DNA from: Hyunsoonleella flava | GTDB taxonomy: Bacteria; Bacteroidota; Bacteroidia; Flavobacteriales; Flavobacteriaceae | DNA length: 64,000 bases | Assembly (NCBI RefSeq): GCF_004310325.1 | Contig: NZ_SIRT01000002.1 | Coordinates: 186,001-250,000, forward strand | Direction of reading: 5' to 3' | Shown here: in pieces, positions 37,742 through 47,010 of the stretch | Position numbering within the stretch: position 1 is the first letter of the stretch | Layout: every line of letters starts with the position of its first letter | Made by a program: the position numbers and the translations under genes | Notes under the pieces: generated by a model | Seen by the model: the letters and a program-made list of their open reading frames with translations, nothing else | Told to the model about the DNA's origin: nothing | Database searches by the model: none

Positions 37742-37849
37742 AGTGTTCAGCCTTAAAATCGCAATTTATCACATTATTAAGCGTTTTTTTGAAATGAATG
37801 TGACAGTTTTTCGACCTTAGATCTTGAATATTAACCTAAAAAATTGAAT

Positions 37850-38395
37850 ATGAAAAAGATACTTTTATTAACTATGTCTTTATTTGCACTAGTTGCTTGC
37901 AATAATGACGATGATGAAAATACAACAGAACCACCATTGGAAAGTTTTGATTATAACGAAACGCTTGGTGGAGACCTTTCAAATGTATTTGACGCCCCTA
38001 CAAATCTTGCCTTTGTAGTTGGTAATAATACTGTAAATGCTAGTCAGTCTTCATCTGATGTTGATTATTTTACATTTACTGTGCCTTCGGAAAGTGAGCT
38101 TATTGAAATTACTTTGGATGATTATCAATCTACCGATGACGCTGCGTTTATTGGTATTGTGGCAGGTAGCGCTTTTTCAAATGATGCTTCAAGTACTGGC
38201 GCAAGTGATTTATTGGGCGGTACGCTTTATGGTGTCTCAAACAGAGGCAACGATATTTTAGCAAGTATGGGGACTTTGGGCGGAGCGCAAGGATTTACAG
38301 GAGCTTTAGGTTCAGGTAATTATACTATTTGGTTAAACCAAACTGGAGCTTCTTCTGAAGCCTTTTTTAATTTTAAAATCAGAAAAGCAAACTAA
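37850..38395 (+). CDS. Secreted lipoprotein of unknown function
   Basis: 181 residues from ATG 37850 (a TTG two codons upstream is less likely). The signal peptide has lipobox LVAC and is followed by an acidic NNDDDEN spacer, common in surface-exposed Bacteroidota lipoproteins. The mature domain is beta-rich (DVDYFTFTVPSESELIEITL, GSGNYTIWLNQ), similar in style to pre-peptidase C-terminal domains. No enzyme motif is seen. It converges with porT. I do not recognise a specific family. Confidence 0.7.
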   Translation: MKKILLLTMSLFALVACNNDDDENTTEPPLESFDYNETLGGDLSNVFDAPTNLAFVVGNNTVNASQSSSDVDYFTFTVPSESELIEITLDDYQSTDDAAFIGIVAGSAFSNDASSTGASDLLGGTLYGVSNRGNDILASMGTLGGAQGFTGALGSGNYTIWLNQTGASSEAFFNFKIRKAN

Positions 38396-38404
38396 TATTC
38401 TGAA

Positions 38405-39133
38405 TTACTGAAACGTAAAATTGATAAAAACACCTCTGGTTTGCATTCTGGTAATGTTGCTTGTCCATGGGCTATTTGGGTCATCATCCCTTACCAATTC
38501 GTCTCCCATCCCAAAAAGTCCGCGAATGGAAGGTGTAAATTTAAAATTATAGAGATAAAAATCAATACCAAACCCAAGTTCATAAAACAAGGGTCTACTT
38601 GTGGTTCTAAACTGTCCCTTACTATTATCGTCGGGGTTGTTTTCATTACTGGATAAATTTATCGCTGTAGAAAAGCCACCTATGATAAAAGGTTTGAAAT
38701 TATTGATACGTTTTGCTGATATTTTTAAAAGTAGAGGGACATGAATGTATGTTGACTTTACCTCACGAGATAAATCAGATTCTTTAAAATCAACACCTTG
38801 AAAATATTGTTCGCTATAAAACAATTCCCTTGTAGTAATGAAAAGTCCTGGTTCTAGTCTTAAATCCAAAAAACTATTTATTCTCATATTACCTATCAGT
38901 CCTACACTAAAGCCTGGACTGGTATCAACATAGATATCGCGCAGATCTTCATTATAATCAAAATTAAAATCGTAATTATTTATACCTAAAAAGTAGCCCC
39001 AGCGCAAAAATTTAAAATCGGTAGTGCCACGACCCTGATTTGCATCGTATGTAATTTTCTCCTTTTTAAATAACTGTGCTTGAGTTGTTTGAAAGGTTAA
39101 TAGAAATACAAAACCAATTAAAATTTGCTTCAT
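38405..39133 (-). CDS. porT: T9SS membrane protein PorT
   Basis: A 242-residue outer-membrane beta-barrel-like protein with a signal peptide (to about TQAQ, residue 19). It resembles PorT/SprT, needed for type IX secretion (FLRWGYFLGINNYDF, LPLLLKIS-type strands, ELGFGIDFYLYNFKFTPSIRG). The link with ubiE, 2 bp upstream, is the usual arrangement in Flavobacteriia and supports the call. It is relevant to the two T9SS-tagged proteins encoded in this window. Confidence 0.88.
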   Translation of the reverse strand: MKQILIGFVFLLTFQTTQAQLFKKEKITYDANQGRGTTDFKFLRWGYFLGINNYDFNFDYNEDLRDIYVDTSPGFSVGLIGNMRINSFLDLRLEPGLFITTRELFYSEQYFQGVDFKESDLSREVKSTYIHVPLLLKISAKRINNFKPFIIGGFSTAINLSSNENNPDDNSKGQFRTTSRPLFYELGFGIDFYLYNFKFTPSIRGLFGMGDELVRDDDPNSPWTSNITRMQTRGVFINFTFQ

Positions 39134-39135
39134 GA

Positions 39136-39861
39136 TTACTTTGACGATTTATAAATTGTAGCTACCCCAAAAGTCTGAGGAAAATCTTCAACATTAATAA
39201 ACCCAGTTTTACGTAAAATATTGTTTAAAGCCTCGCCATAAGGAAAAACTGAAGCCGACTCGCTTAAATACCTATAGGCACTGCGGTCTTTAGAAAACAA
39301 ACGACCAATCAGGGGCAAAATATTTTTGGTGTAGAAATTATAACCTTGTTTAAAAGGTGTTTTCGTTGGTACAGAAGTTTCGAGAATTACAAAAATTCCT
39401 CCTGGTTTCAACACTCTAAGAATGTCTTTAAGTCCGTTTTGTAAATTCTCAAAATTTCTTACTCCAAAGGCTACGGTAATGGCATCAAAGGTATTGTCTT
39501 CAAAAGGCATATTTTCCGAATCGCCTAAAACCATTTCAATTTTATCAGATAACCCTTTGTTATTTATTTTTTGTTTACCAATATCCAGCATTCCAGAGCT
39601 AATATCCAAGCCAACAATTTTTTCGGCATTGGTATCTGCCATGGCTATGGCCAAATCTCCAGTTCCTGTGGCTATGTCCAAAACGGTTTTAGCGTCTTGA
39701 TCTTTAACGAGATTCACAACTTTTTTGCGCCACTTCACATCAATTCCAAATGAGATTACACGGTTTAAACCGTCATAATCTCCAGAAATTGTGTCAAACA
39801 TTTTAGTTACCTGCTCTTTTTTGCTCAGGTCGCTATCTTTATAAGGCTTAATTTTAGACAA
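39136..39861 (-). CDS. ubiE: Demethylmenaquinone methyltransferase
   Basis: C-methyltransferase of the last step of menaquinone synthesis. The 241 residues have the SAM motif [27 protein letters not shown], and the family motifs [18 protein letters not shown] and NILRKTGF. It starts at TTG 39861 ([12 protein letters not shown]): the next ATG is inside the conserved MFDTISG motif and would remove conserved residues. The -7 box at 39878-39885 leaves a leader of only about ten bases. It is in an operon with porT. Confidence 0.95.
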   Translation of the reverse strand: MSKIKPYKDSDLSKKEQVTKMFDTISGDYDGLNRVISFGIDVKWRKKVVNLVKDQDAKTVLDIATGTGDLAIAMADTNAEKIVGLDISSGMLDIGKQKINNKGLSDKIEMVLGDSENMPFEDNTFDAITVAFGVRNFENLQNGLKDILRVLKPGGIFVILETSVPTKTPFKQGYNFYTKNILPLIGRLFSKDRSAYRYLSESASVFPYGEALNNILRKTGFINVEDFPQTFGVATIYKSSK

Positions 39862-39877
39862 ACTGCTATTTTTTTGG

Positions 39878-39885
39878 CAAACTTA
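39878..39885 (-). promoter_or_regulatory. -7 box (TAAGTTTG) of ubiE-porT
   Basis: TAAGTTTG on the minus strand matches TAnnTTTG, 16 bases before the TTG start of ubiE. Confidence 0.55.
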
Positions 39886-39977
39886 CATATTTATATCATT
39901 TCTACCTAAGAAGCTATGGAGTAACTAGAGGGGTATGAATATCTTATAGATTTAATCTCGCCATATTTATTTTGTAC

Positions 39978-39985
39978 TATCTTTG
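39978..39985 (+). promoter_or_regulatory. -7 box (TATCTTTG) of trkA-trkH
   Basis: TATCTTTG matches TAnnTTTG, 24 bases before the trkA ATG at 40010. The -33 element is not obvious. Confidence 0.55.
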
Positions 39986-40009
39986 TGCTGCTTTTTATAG
40001 ATAAGAAAG

Positions 40010-41359
40010 ATGAAAATAATAATTGCTGGAGCTGGTGAAGTTGGATTTCATTTAGCAAAATTATTGTCCTACGAATCTCAGGAAATTAATTTAATAGATA
40101 CTGATAAAGAGAGTTTAGCTTACGCCGACACGCATTTAGATATAAAAGTAATTCGTGGCGATGCTACATCTATAGCTATATTGCGAGAGGCTAAAGTAGA
40201 CATATGCGACTTACTTATCGCAGTTACGGCATCAGAAACCACAAATATCACCATTTGTGTTCTGGCAAAACAACTAGGTGCAAAACGAACTATTGCTAGA
40301 ATATCTAATACAGAATTTATTAATTATAAAGATGAAGTTGGGTTTACCAGATTTGGTATTGATGAGTTGATTTCTCCTGAGGCTTTGGCGGCTTCGGAAA
40401 TCGAACTTTCCTTAAGGCAGACCTCGTTTAGCGATACCTATGAGTTTGAAGAAGGTGCACTAACTATGGCTGGCTTAACACTGTCTAAAGAAGCATCTTT
40501 TGTTGGGAAAAATGTTAAGGAAGCAGCAAAAATATTCCCTGAAATTCACTTTATTCCTATTGCAATTCAGCGAAAAGGCACACAATATACTTTAATCCCA
40601 AGAGGTGATACCATTTTTAAAGAAGGGGATAATGTAGTTTTTATTACTTCGGAAGGTGGAGCTGAAGAATTATGTAGACTTACAGGAAAAGCCAATACCG
40701 AGATAAAAAGTGTAATGATTTTAGGCGGCACTGAAATTGGTTTTAAAGCAGCAAGGGATCTGAGTGAAAAGGGTTTTAATATCAAACTTTTAGAAGGTGA
40801 CAAGGAACGTGCTTTTGATATTGCAGACCAGTTACCAAATGTGTTGGTAATTAAGAGCGATGGTAGAAAAGTTGATGTTTTGGATGAAGAAAGTATTAGC
40901 GATATGGATGCTTTTATTGCTGTTGGAGATAACTCTGAAACAAATATCATGTCATGCTTGGTGGCAAAATCAAAAGGTGTAAAAAAGTCCGTTGCTCTAG
41001 TTGAAAATATGGATTATTTTGAGTTATCGCACTCCATCGGTATTGATACGTTAATCAACAAAAAATTATTGGCTGCGAACAGTATTTTTAGATACATAAG
41101 AAAAGGAGAGGTTGTGGCGATGACGAAGTTGAGTAATATGAATGCAGAATTACTGGAGTTTGAAGTGAAATCAACATCTGCCATTTGCAATAAGCTTATT
41201 AAAAATGTTGATTTTCCGCGTTCTGCAATTATTGGTGGAGTTATTCGAGAAAATGTTGGATACATTGCCTTGGGAAGTTTTAAAATTCAAGAAGGAGATA
41301 AAGTGGTAGTATGCAGTTTATTACGATCTATAAAAGGCGTTGAGAAACTGTTTCTCTAA
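40010..41359 (+). CDS. trkA: Trk potassium transport regulatory protein TrkA
   Basis: Peripheral NAD-binding subunit that gates the TrkH potassium channel. The 449 residues form two RCK_N/RCK_C repeats. The first nucleotide fold is MKIIIAGAGEVGFHLAKLL with the acidic LIDTD end, the second is VMILGGTEIGFKAARDL. TrkA_C modules end each half (GDNVVFITSEG, GDKVVVCSLLRSI). It is directly followed by trkH, 15 bp apart, as one operon. Confidence 0.95.
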   Translation: MKIIIAGAGEVGFHLAKLLSYESQEINLIDTDKESLAYADTHLDIKVIRGDATSIAILREAKVDICDLLIAVTASETTNITICVLAKQLGAKRTIARISNTEFINYKDEVGFTRFGIDELISPEALAASEIELSLRQTSFSDTYEFEEGALTMAGLTLSKEASFVGKNVKEAAKIFPEIHFIPIAIQRKGTQYTLIPRGDTIFKEGDNVVFITSEGGAEELCRLTGKANTEIKSVMILGGTEIGFKAARDLSEKGFNIKLLEGDKERAFDIADQLPNVLVIKSDGRKVDVLDEESISDMDAFIAVGDNSETNIMSCLVAKSKGVKKSVALVENMDYFELSHSIGIDTLINKKLLAANSIFRYIRKGEVVAMTKLSNMNAELLEFEVKSTSAICNKLIKNVDFPRSAIIGGVIRENVGYIALGSFKIQEGDKVVVCSLLRSIKGVEKLFL

Positions 41360-41374
41360 AATTTATCTTATACC

Positions 41375-42868
41375 ATGAAGCTCAATTATAAAATCATTTT
41401 TCATTTTTTAGGATTGCTTATGCTGTTTAACGGTGGCTTTATGCTATTGTCTTCCTTGGTAAGTTTTCTTTATAAAGATGGTGTAACAGGTTCGCTATCA
41501 TTAGCGGCTATATTAGCATTGGTTTTAGGTGGTGTTGTGATGCTTTTTACCAGAAAGCATAATAAGGAAATGAACAAGCGCGAAGGTTATATTGTTGTTG
41601 CCTTTGGCTGGATTATCATGGCACTTACAGGCACGTTGCCTTATGTAATTACTGGAAGTATCCCTAGTTTTACTAATGCTTTTTTTGAGACCATGTCTGG
41701 TTACACCACTACCGGAGCATCAATTTTAAATGATATTGAAGCGATGCCAAAGGGTATTTTGTTTTGGCGTAGTCTAACCCATTGGATTGGTGGTATGGGT
41801 ATCATTGTTTTGGCAATTGCAATTTTACCATTGTTAGGTATCGGTGGTATGCAAATGTTTGCTGCCGAGGCACCAGGACCAAGTGCCGATAAATTACACC
41901 CTAGAATTACCGATACAGCAAAACGTCTATGGTTAATTTATTTTGGTTACACTGCAGCTGAAACTTTATTGTTAAGCGTTGCGGGAATGTCGTTTTTTGA
42001 TGCTATAAACCATGCATTGTGTACAGTCTCAACTGGAGGTTTTTCAACAAAAAACGCTAGTGTGGCACATTGGAATGGGCAACCTGTTATCCAATACATA
42101 ATAATCATTTTTATGTTTTTGGCAGGGACCAATTTTGTTTTGAGTTACTTTGCTTTTAAAGGTAAAGTACAGAAGGTATTGCATGATGAAGAATTTAAAT
42201 TGTACTTTAAGTTTATTGCTATTTTTACAATTATTGCAGCGCTACTCATTTATTTCAGGGCAGATGTTTCGGTATCTTCAATTGAGCATCCCATGGTTTG
42301 GGGAGAAGGGGAGAGTGCTGTTAGGCATGCTTTATTTCAAGTACTGGCAATAGTTACTACTACTGGTTTTGTTACGGCAGATTACACCATGTGGACGCCA
42401 TTTCTGGTAGTCTTCTTTTTTGGTTTGATGTTCTTAGGCGGTTCAGCGGGTAGTACTTCTGGAGGTGTAAAGGTGGTGCGCCATATGCTGTTGATTAAAA
42501 ACGGATTTTTAGAGTTTAAGCGAGCCCTACATCCAAGTGCTATTTTGCCTGTACGGTATAATAAAAAAGCTATTTCAGGCGATATTGTTTTCAATATATT
42601 AGGGTTCTTCATTTTGTATATGCTATCCTTTATTATTGGCGCCTTGGTGTTTTCAACGTTTCAGTTAGATTTTTCATCTTCAATAGGTTTAGCAGCATCC
42701 AGCTTAGGTAATGTTGGTCCAGCGTTGGGAGATTTTGGACCTGTTAACAATTATGCTGCCTTACCGTCTTTAGCGCAGTGGTGGGCTTCATTTTTAATGC
42801 TTATTGGGCGTTTAGAGCTGTTTACCGTTCTCGTTCTATTTACACCGTTTTTTTGGCGGAATAGATAA
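41375..42868 (+). CDS. trkH: Trk potassium uptake membrane protein TrkH
   Basis: Potassium-translocating membrane subunit, 497 residues, about 10 membrane segments. The four selectivity-filter-like loops are visible (SGYTTTGASIL, LCTVSTGGFSTKNAS, VTTTGFVTADY, AASSLGNVGPALGDFGPVN). It works with TrkA, encoded just upstream. An inserted repeat element follows 11 bp after the stop. Confidence 0.95.
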   Translation: MKLNYKIIFHFLGLLMLFNGGFMLLSSLVSFLYKDGVTGSLSLAAILALVLGGVVMLFTRKHNKEMNKREGYIVVAFGWIIMALTGTLPYVITGSIPSFTNAFFETMSGYTTTGASILNDIEAMPKGILFWRSLTHWIGGMGIIVLAIAILPLLGIGGMQMFAAEAPGPSADKLHPRITDTAKRLWLIYFGYTAAETLLLSVAGMSFFDAINHALCTVSTGGFSTKNASVAHWNGQPVIQYIIIIFMFLAGTNFVLSYFAFKGKVQKVLHDEEFKLYFKFIAIFTIIAALLIYFRADVSVSSIEHPMVWGEGESAVRHALFQVLAIVTTTGFVTADYTMWTPFLVVFFFGLMFLGGSAGSTSGGVKVVRHMLLIKNGFLEFKRALHPSAILPVRYNKKAISGDIVFNILGFFILYMLSFIIGALVFSTFQLDFSSSIGLAASSLGNVGPALGDFGPVNNYAALPSLAQWWASFLMLIGRLELFTVLVLFTPFFWRNR

Positions 42869-43217
42869 ATTATTAATTAGGGCATTACCTACCCTTCGAC
42901 AAGCTCAGGGCAAGCTGGTCGGGCCTGCCTGCCGGCAGACAGGCTATCACTACTCGCTCCCTCCTGTGTCGGGGAGCTTAAACATTTAGTTTATGCTGAG
43001 CTTGTCGAAGTATTCTATCCCTAATGCGGCTCAGGACAGTAGTTATAATTATAAATTTTTAATTAAATATCCCTTTTTTCAAAATCCCTAAAGCACCTAT
43101 AAAATCTAATAATTGTGTTGTTTCTTGTTGGTTTTTAAAGGCTTATCAATTTATGCCTTTGTAACAAATTTTAAAGTTATGCGTCAATATTGTATAACCA
43201 ATTAAAAATCATCAATC
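42869..43217. other. Intergenic region after trkH
   Basis: 349 bp. The first half is the nested repeat copy E (42880-43027). The second half is AT-rich and leads to a small orphan gene; a weak promoter-like CTTTGTAAC...AATATTGTAT sequence is at about 43153-43197. Confidence 0.55.
42880..43027. repeat. Dispersed intergenic repeat, copy E (nested)
   Basis: The ends GGGCATTACC and CTATCCCTAATGC match the family. The interior is replaced by other GC-rich pieces: the 14-bp inverted pair TTCGACAAGCTCAG (42895-42908) and CTGAGCTTGTCGAA (42996-43009), the near-perfect palindrome around CTGCCGGCAG (42923-42944) and a CTCCC/GGGGAG hairpin (about 42956-42975). Confidence 0.7.
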
Positions 43218-43469
43218 ATGGAATTAGTAATTAACTCAAGTAAATTAAACACAGTACATAAACAGGAAGAAAGCGTTACAAAGCCTTTAGGGTTTTTAAA
43301 TTCTCGCTATAAAGCCATTGCGAAAGAAAGTTTGAGGAATGCTTCTCAAAGGTCAATTTTTGGTATAAGAAGCCGTATAAAAAACTCAAGATATCATTTT
43401 GTTTCAGGAATGGAAGTCGCTTTAAAACTATCAGTGTTTTTAGTAGCAATTCTTGCTATATTCAATTAA
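43218..43469 (+). CDS. Small hypothetical protein with hydrophobic C-terminal tail
   Basis: 83 residues, basic in the middle (KNSR, RSRIKNS) and ending in a hydrophobic stretch MEVALKLSVFLVAILAIFN that could be a tail anchor. No family is recognised. The ATG is preceded by AT-rich sequence and the frame has normal flavobacterial codon use. It converges with the large T9SS gene, 13 bp apart. Confidence 0.5.
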   Translation: MELVINSSKLNTVHKQEESVTKPLGFLNSRYKAIAKESLRNASQRSIFGIRSRIKNSRYHFVSGMEVALKLSVFLVAILAIFN

Positions 43470-43482
43470 TCTAATCATTAGA

Positions 43483-46224
43483 TTAACGTTTAAGAGTAAA
43501 ATGTCCCGTTTTAACAATAGTGTTGTTCTCATTATCTGTTAAAACGGCTCTAAACCAATAATCATTTGCAACCAGGAGCTGTCCATTAAAAGTGCCGTCC
43601 CAACCTTCTAAATTTGTTTTTAAATCCATGAAAAACAGGCTCTTGCCATATCGGTCATATATGTGTATCTCCCCAAAGTTATATAACTCTGGCGATACAC
43701 CCTTAATTTTCCAGTAGTCGTTAATGCCGTCTCCATTAGGTGTAAAAAATTTGGGATATCCAATAAACCCTACCACGGTTTCAATAGGAATTTCACAATC
43801 GTTAATATCCCTTACAGTTACGGTATAAACACCAGCTTCAACATTACTAAATGTATATTCATCACCACTGCCAAAATAGGTTTCGCCATCAATGGAAAAT
43901 TCATAATCACTAAAACCTTGTATAGAAATAGAGATTTGGTTGTTCTCTGTTGTAACTTCCCTAAACGACATAACGTTAGGCAATCGAATTTCAAAATTTT
44001 TGGTAAGTGAACATGTTAAGCCATTTTCGGTTTTATAAATTGTTAAGGAATAATTTCCTGCTTCACTTAATCTTACGTTCCTATCGTTTGAAATAATAGC
44101 GCCAGAACCATCTCTCCACTCCCAAACATCATTAACAGCATTGCCGTCCAAAAAAATAGCCCCATCGTAGGTAGAGTAGCAAATAGTGTAAAGATCTTCT
44201 ATTTCGGCAGAAATATTAGTATTAACAATTGCAGGGAAAGACCCTATTCCTGCACAATTATTATTCTCTGTTTCAATTCTGAACCAAAGGGTTGTGGATG
44301 ATGTATTGTGAAAGTTAGATAGTGTATTAAGCTTAGTCTGGGCATCTTCAAATGATGTATGAAACGTTATTTTAGAAGTATTTGGAAGACCAAATTCAGC
44401 CTTTATATCTGTTGCCTTGATTAGCAAATCAAAACGTCCAATCTCGTTGTTGGTCAGGTTATCAGAATCTTCACAAGTATAGATACTTTCGGCAGAAAAT
44501 AAGTTGCTATTGGATGTTTCAATAAAGAAGTTACGGATAATGCTGCACCCTTTAGGTGTAACTATTTTAACAAACAATTCCTCTAGAGGTAATGTGTTTT
44601 CATAGTTTTCTGCATTGGAAATGATATTGGTTTCGGTTAACGCATCGTTGGAGGTTCTGTAGAAAGAATACTCAAAATCCCTGTTTTTATTTAATACTCT
44701 ATCTCCAATATTTTCTAGGTTGAATAGCGAAACACCATCAAAATCAGTATCGCATTGTGATAAAACTTCATTTGGATTCAAAATTGGTTTTGGGAAAACT
44801 TCAACAATTTTTTGAATGCGATAAGGCGTATTTCTATATGTAATAGTTGCGTTTACAAGAAAGTTGCCACTGGTAATATATTGATGTGTTGGTGATATTT
44901 CGGTAGAGGTATTGCCATCCCCAAAGTCCCAAAAAATTGAATCTACAGGTATGTATGAATCTGTTGTAAAATCAAAAAACTCATCCACACATTTATCTTC
45001 CGTTATAATTCTGTTTCTAAGAAAAGAAACCACAAAGTTAGGTAAACCTTGTAGTGATGCATTGGAGCTTAAATCAATTGCCAAAGCTTGATATTCCGAA
45101 TTGCCATCCCCATTTTTATCTTCAGGATCATTAATAACACCTATTGAACTTATGGGGTTTGGAGGAAGGTTTTGACCAAAATTACTAATATCCCATGGTA
45201 TTTTTTGATAGGTTGCTACATATATCTTGCCATTGCTGGCCAGTTGTAAATCACCATAATTATGGCTAGAAGATACATCTAAAGGTATCTTTTCATTTAT
45301 AGGATTATTATCATATATCAAATATTTGTATAGAAAACCTATGTTGCCAAAGTTAACACCGGTGAAATATAATATTTGAGAATCTTGTGAGAACTCTACG
45401 CCATAGGAATAAAGTGGATCAAAAAGTAAGCCTGCCTTGATGCCAAGATCATAATTTATTTCTGAAGTATTTGCGTTAAAATTAAAAACATGAATATTGT
45501 CTCCACCAGTATCAGCAAGCGCTATTTTTTTTCCGTCTGGTGAAATTTTCATGGCGCCCTGGTCTGAAAGAATTTGTACATCACTTTCTGGAATGGTAAT
45601 CGTTTCTGGAAATCTATTCAATCCGGTGTTATCAATAGTAAAAATGTAAAACGTATCATTTTTACTGCCAGGATCATCATTTAGTTTTCCAAACGTAAGC
45701 ACTTTCATGGTATCGCTTTGAATGTCATGAATTGCAGAAACTCGACCTGAATTCGCATTTGAAATTCTTGATAATCGGGTAGTGACTTCTCCCAAAGGGT
45801 TTTGGTTTGAAAACTGTACTTGACCGTAGTAGAAACCAGAATTTAATAAAGGAGTGATCGTGCCATTGGTTTTTGTACAAAAAATATAATACCTGTTATC
45901 GTCTCCAGGTACAGGCACTATAATTGTAGATTGTATATTCTCAATTTCTCCAGCTAAACCTTCACCATTTTCCATTATCTCATGATTTCTATTCCAAACA
46001 GTGTGTCCATTAGTGTAAAATAAAAGGTTTCCATTTCTATCAGAAATACTAGAGCATCCAGCAGGCGTGTCCATAGCCCCATTGTTTAGGACTGTAAGGC
46101 GCGCATCTCTAAAACTTACACCAGCATTTTGACCAAAATACCAGTTTCTTGTTTCCATTTGAGAAAAGCAAAGGAAAGACCATAGCAATAAAGCCACTGT
46201 TAATATGGTTTTTCTTTGGAACAT
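43483..46224 (-). CDS. Large secreted protein with PKD domain and T9SS type B sorting domain
   Basis: 913 residues from ATG 46224; a TTG ten codons upstream only lengthens the signal peptide. After the signal peptide (to about CFSQ) comes a propeller-like region (WYFGQNAGVSF, ISPDGKKIALADTGGDNIHVF) to about 400, a PKD domain (VDSIFWDFGDGNTSTEISPTHQY), several beta-sandwich stretches, and the gliding-motility-associated type B C-terminus (FFTPNGDGINDYWKI, IYDRYGKSLF, GWDGTFNG, YWFRAVLTDN, GHFTLKR). It should leave the cell by the T9SS and stay on the surface or be released. The exact role is unknown. Confidence 0.85.
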   Translation of the reverse strand: MFQRKTILTVALLLWSFLCFSQMETRNWYFGQNAGVSFRDARLTVLNNGAMDTPAGCSSISDRNGNLLFYTNGHTVWNRNHEIMENGEGLAGEIENIQSTIIVPVPGDDNRYYIFCTKTNGTITPLLNSGFYYGQVQFSNQNPLGEVTTRLSRISNANSGRVSAIHDIQSDTMKVLTFGKLNDDPGSKNDTFYIFTIDNTGLNRFPETITIPESDVQILSDQGAMKISPDGKKIALADTGGDNIHVFNFNANTSEINYDLGIKAGLLFDPLYSYGVEFSQDSQILYFTGVNFGNIGFLYKYLIYDNNPINEKIPLDVSSSHNYGDLQLASNGKIYVATYQKIPWDISNFGQNLPPNPISSIGVINDPEDKNGDGNSEYQALAIDLSSNASLQGLPNFVVSFLRNRIITEDKCVDEFFDFTTDSYIPVDSIFWDFGDGNTSTEISPTHQYITSGNFLVNATITYRNTPYRIQKIVEVFPKPILNPNEVLSQCDTDFDGVSLFNLENIGDRVLNKNRDFEYSFYRTSNDALTETNIISNAENYENTLPLEELFVKIVTPKGCSIIRNFFIETSNSNLFSAESIYTCEDSDNLTNNEIGRFDLLIKATDIKAEFGLPNTSKITFHTSFEDAQTKLNTLSNFHNTSSTTLWFRIETENNNCAGIGSFPAIVNTNISAEIEDLYTICYSTYDGAIFLDGNAVNDVWEWRDGSGAIISNDRNVRLSEAGNYSLTIYKTENGLTCSLTKNFEIRLPNVMSFREVTTENNQISISIQGFSDYEFSIDGETYFGSGDEYTFSNVEAGVYTVTVRDINDCEIPIETVVGFIGYPKFFTPNGDGINDYWKIKGVSPELYNFGEIHIYDRYGKSLFFMDLKTNLEGWDGTFNGQLLVANDYWFRAVLTDNENNTIVKTGHFTLKR

Positions 46225-46431
46225 AAAAAATAAGAGAGTCGTTTTTATTTGCAATTTACGGTTTAGAAGGCTAAGTAGCTAATTTAATAGTTGAATACAC
46301 CAGAAATCAGGCGTTTCAACGATTGTTATGTTTTTGTAACAAAATGTTTTATCAGTCTACTAATAATTTACTGGCACTGCGAGATTGGATAGCTTAATCT
46401 GTGCCTTTTTGAAAAACTTTATTCGAATATC

Positions 46432-46692
46432 ATGGGTGGCGAAGGTTCAATGGCAGGAGCAAATGTTTCCTTAAAAAACAACAGAAATCAGTTATCTAAG
46501 CGAAAGCACAGAAAAGCTTTGGGAGGCAGCTATGCGGATATTGAACTGAAAGAATTTCCAAAAGCATCCGAAAAACAACTCAAGGAGATAAAAGAAAAAA
46601 TTCAAAAAGAAAATAGGCGAGCAAGACTATGGCAGTTGATGGTATTTATGCTATTAATTATAATTATAGGCTTGTTAATTTTTAACCTCTAA
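46432..46692 (+). CDS. Small single-span membrane protein, paralog 1
   Basis: 86 residues. A basic N-terminal part with KRKHRKALGGSY, a charged helix (SEKQLKEIKEKIQKENRRAR) and one C-terminal membrane segment (WQLMVFMLLIIIIGLLIFNL). The next gene is a paralog with the same layout. The cytosolic part would be the N-terminus (positive-inside rule). No known family is recognised. The pair is followed by a terminator and is not linked to a larger gene. Confidence 0.65.
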   Translation: MGGEGSMAGANVSLKNNRNQLSKRKHRKALGGSYADIELKEFPKASEKQLKEIKEKIQKENRRARLWQLMVFMLLIIIIGLLIFNL

Positions 46693-46704
46693 TTTATTTG
46701 TGCT

Positions 46705-46965
46705 ATGCCATTTGTAGAATCTTTTTTGAGCACCGTAAAAAGTAACAAAAGCATAATGCTTGATAAGTCAAAGCATTTTAGAAAAACTATGGGAGGTTAT
46801 AAATGGTCGGGAAAGGATCAGTTTAATTTTTCAGAAGCGACTCCAGAACAACTAACTGAGGTTAGAGACAAGTTACTAAAAGAGCGTAAAAAACGAAATA
46901 TTAAATTGGGTATAGTTCTTTTGGTAATAGTAATATCAATTTGGATTATCCTTTCATTAAAATAA
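46705..46965 (+). CDS. Small single-span membrane protein, paralog 2
   Basis: 86 residues, 12 bp after paralog 1, so both are co-transcribed. It shares the plan SKHFRKTMGGYKW, then FSEATPEQLTEVRDKLLKER, then a C-terminal membrane segment (LGIVLLVIVISIWIILSL). Spacing between GG(x)Y, the Q-L-E helix and the membrane helix is the same in both, which shows duplication and divergence. ATG 46756 inside the frame is an alternative start (MLDKSKHF). Confidence 0.65.
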   Translation: MPFVESFLSTVKSNKSIMLDKSKHFRKTMGGYKWSGKDQFNFSEATPEQLTEVRDKLLKERKKRNIKLGIVLLVIVISIWIILSLK

Positions 46966-46967
46966 AA

Positions 46968-46989
46968 AAAGCCACTACGTAGTGGCTTT
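46968..46989. terminator. Bidirectional terminator
   Basis: A perfect palindrome with arms AAAGCCACTAC and GTAGTGGCTTT, A-run before and T-rich run after. It serves the small-protein pair (plus) and the aminotransferase (minus). Confidence 0.9.
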
Positions 46990-47010
46990 ATTATTATATA
47001 AACTTTCGTT

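Noticed and set aside
43153-43197. Promoter for the 83-residue gene
   Set aside because: CTTTGTAAC and AATATTGTAT only loosely resemble the -33/-7 pair, so no separate feature was called.
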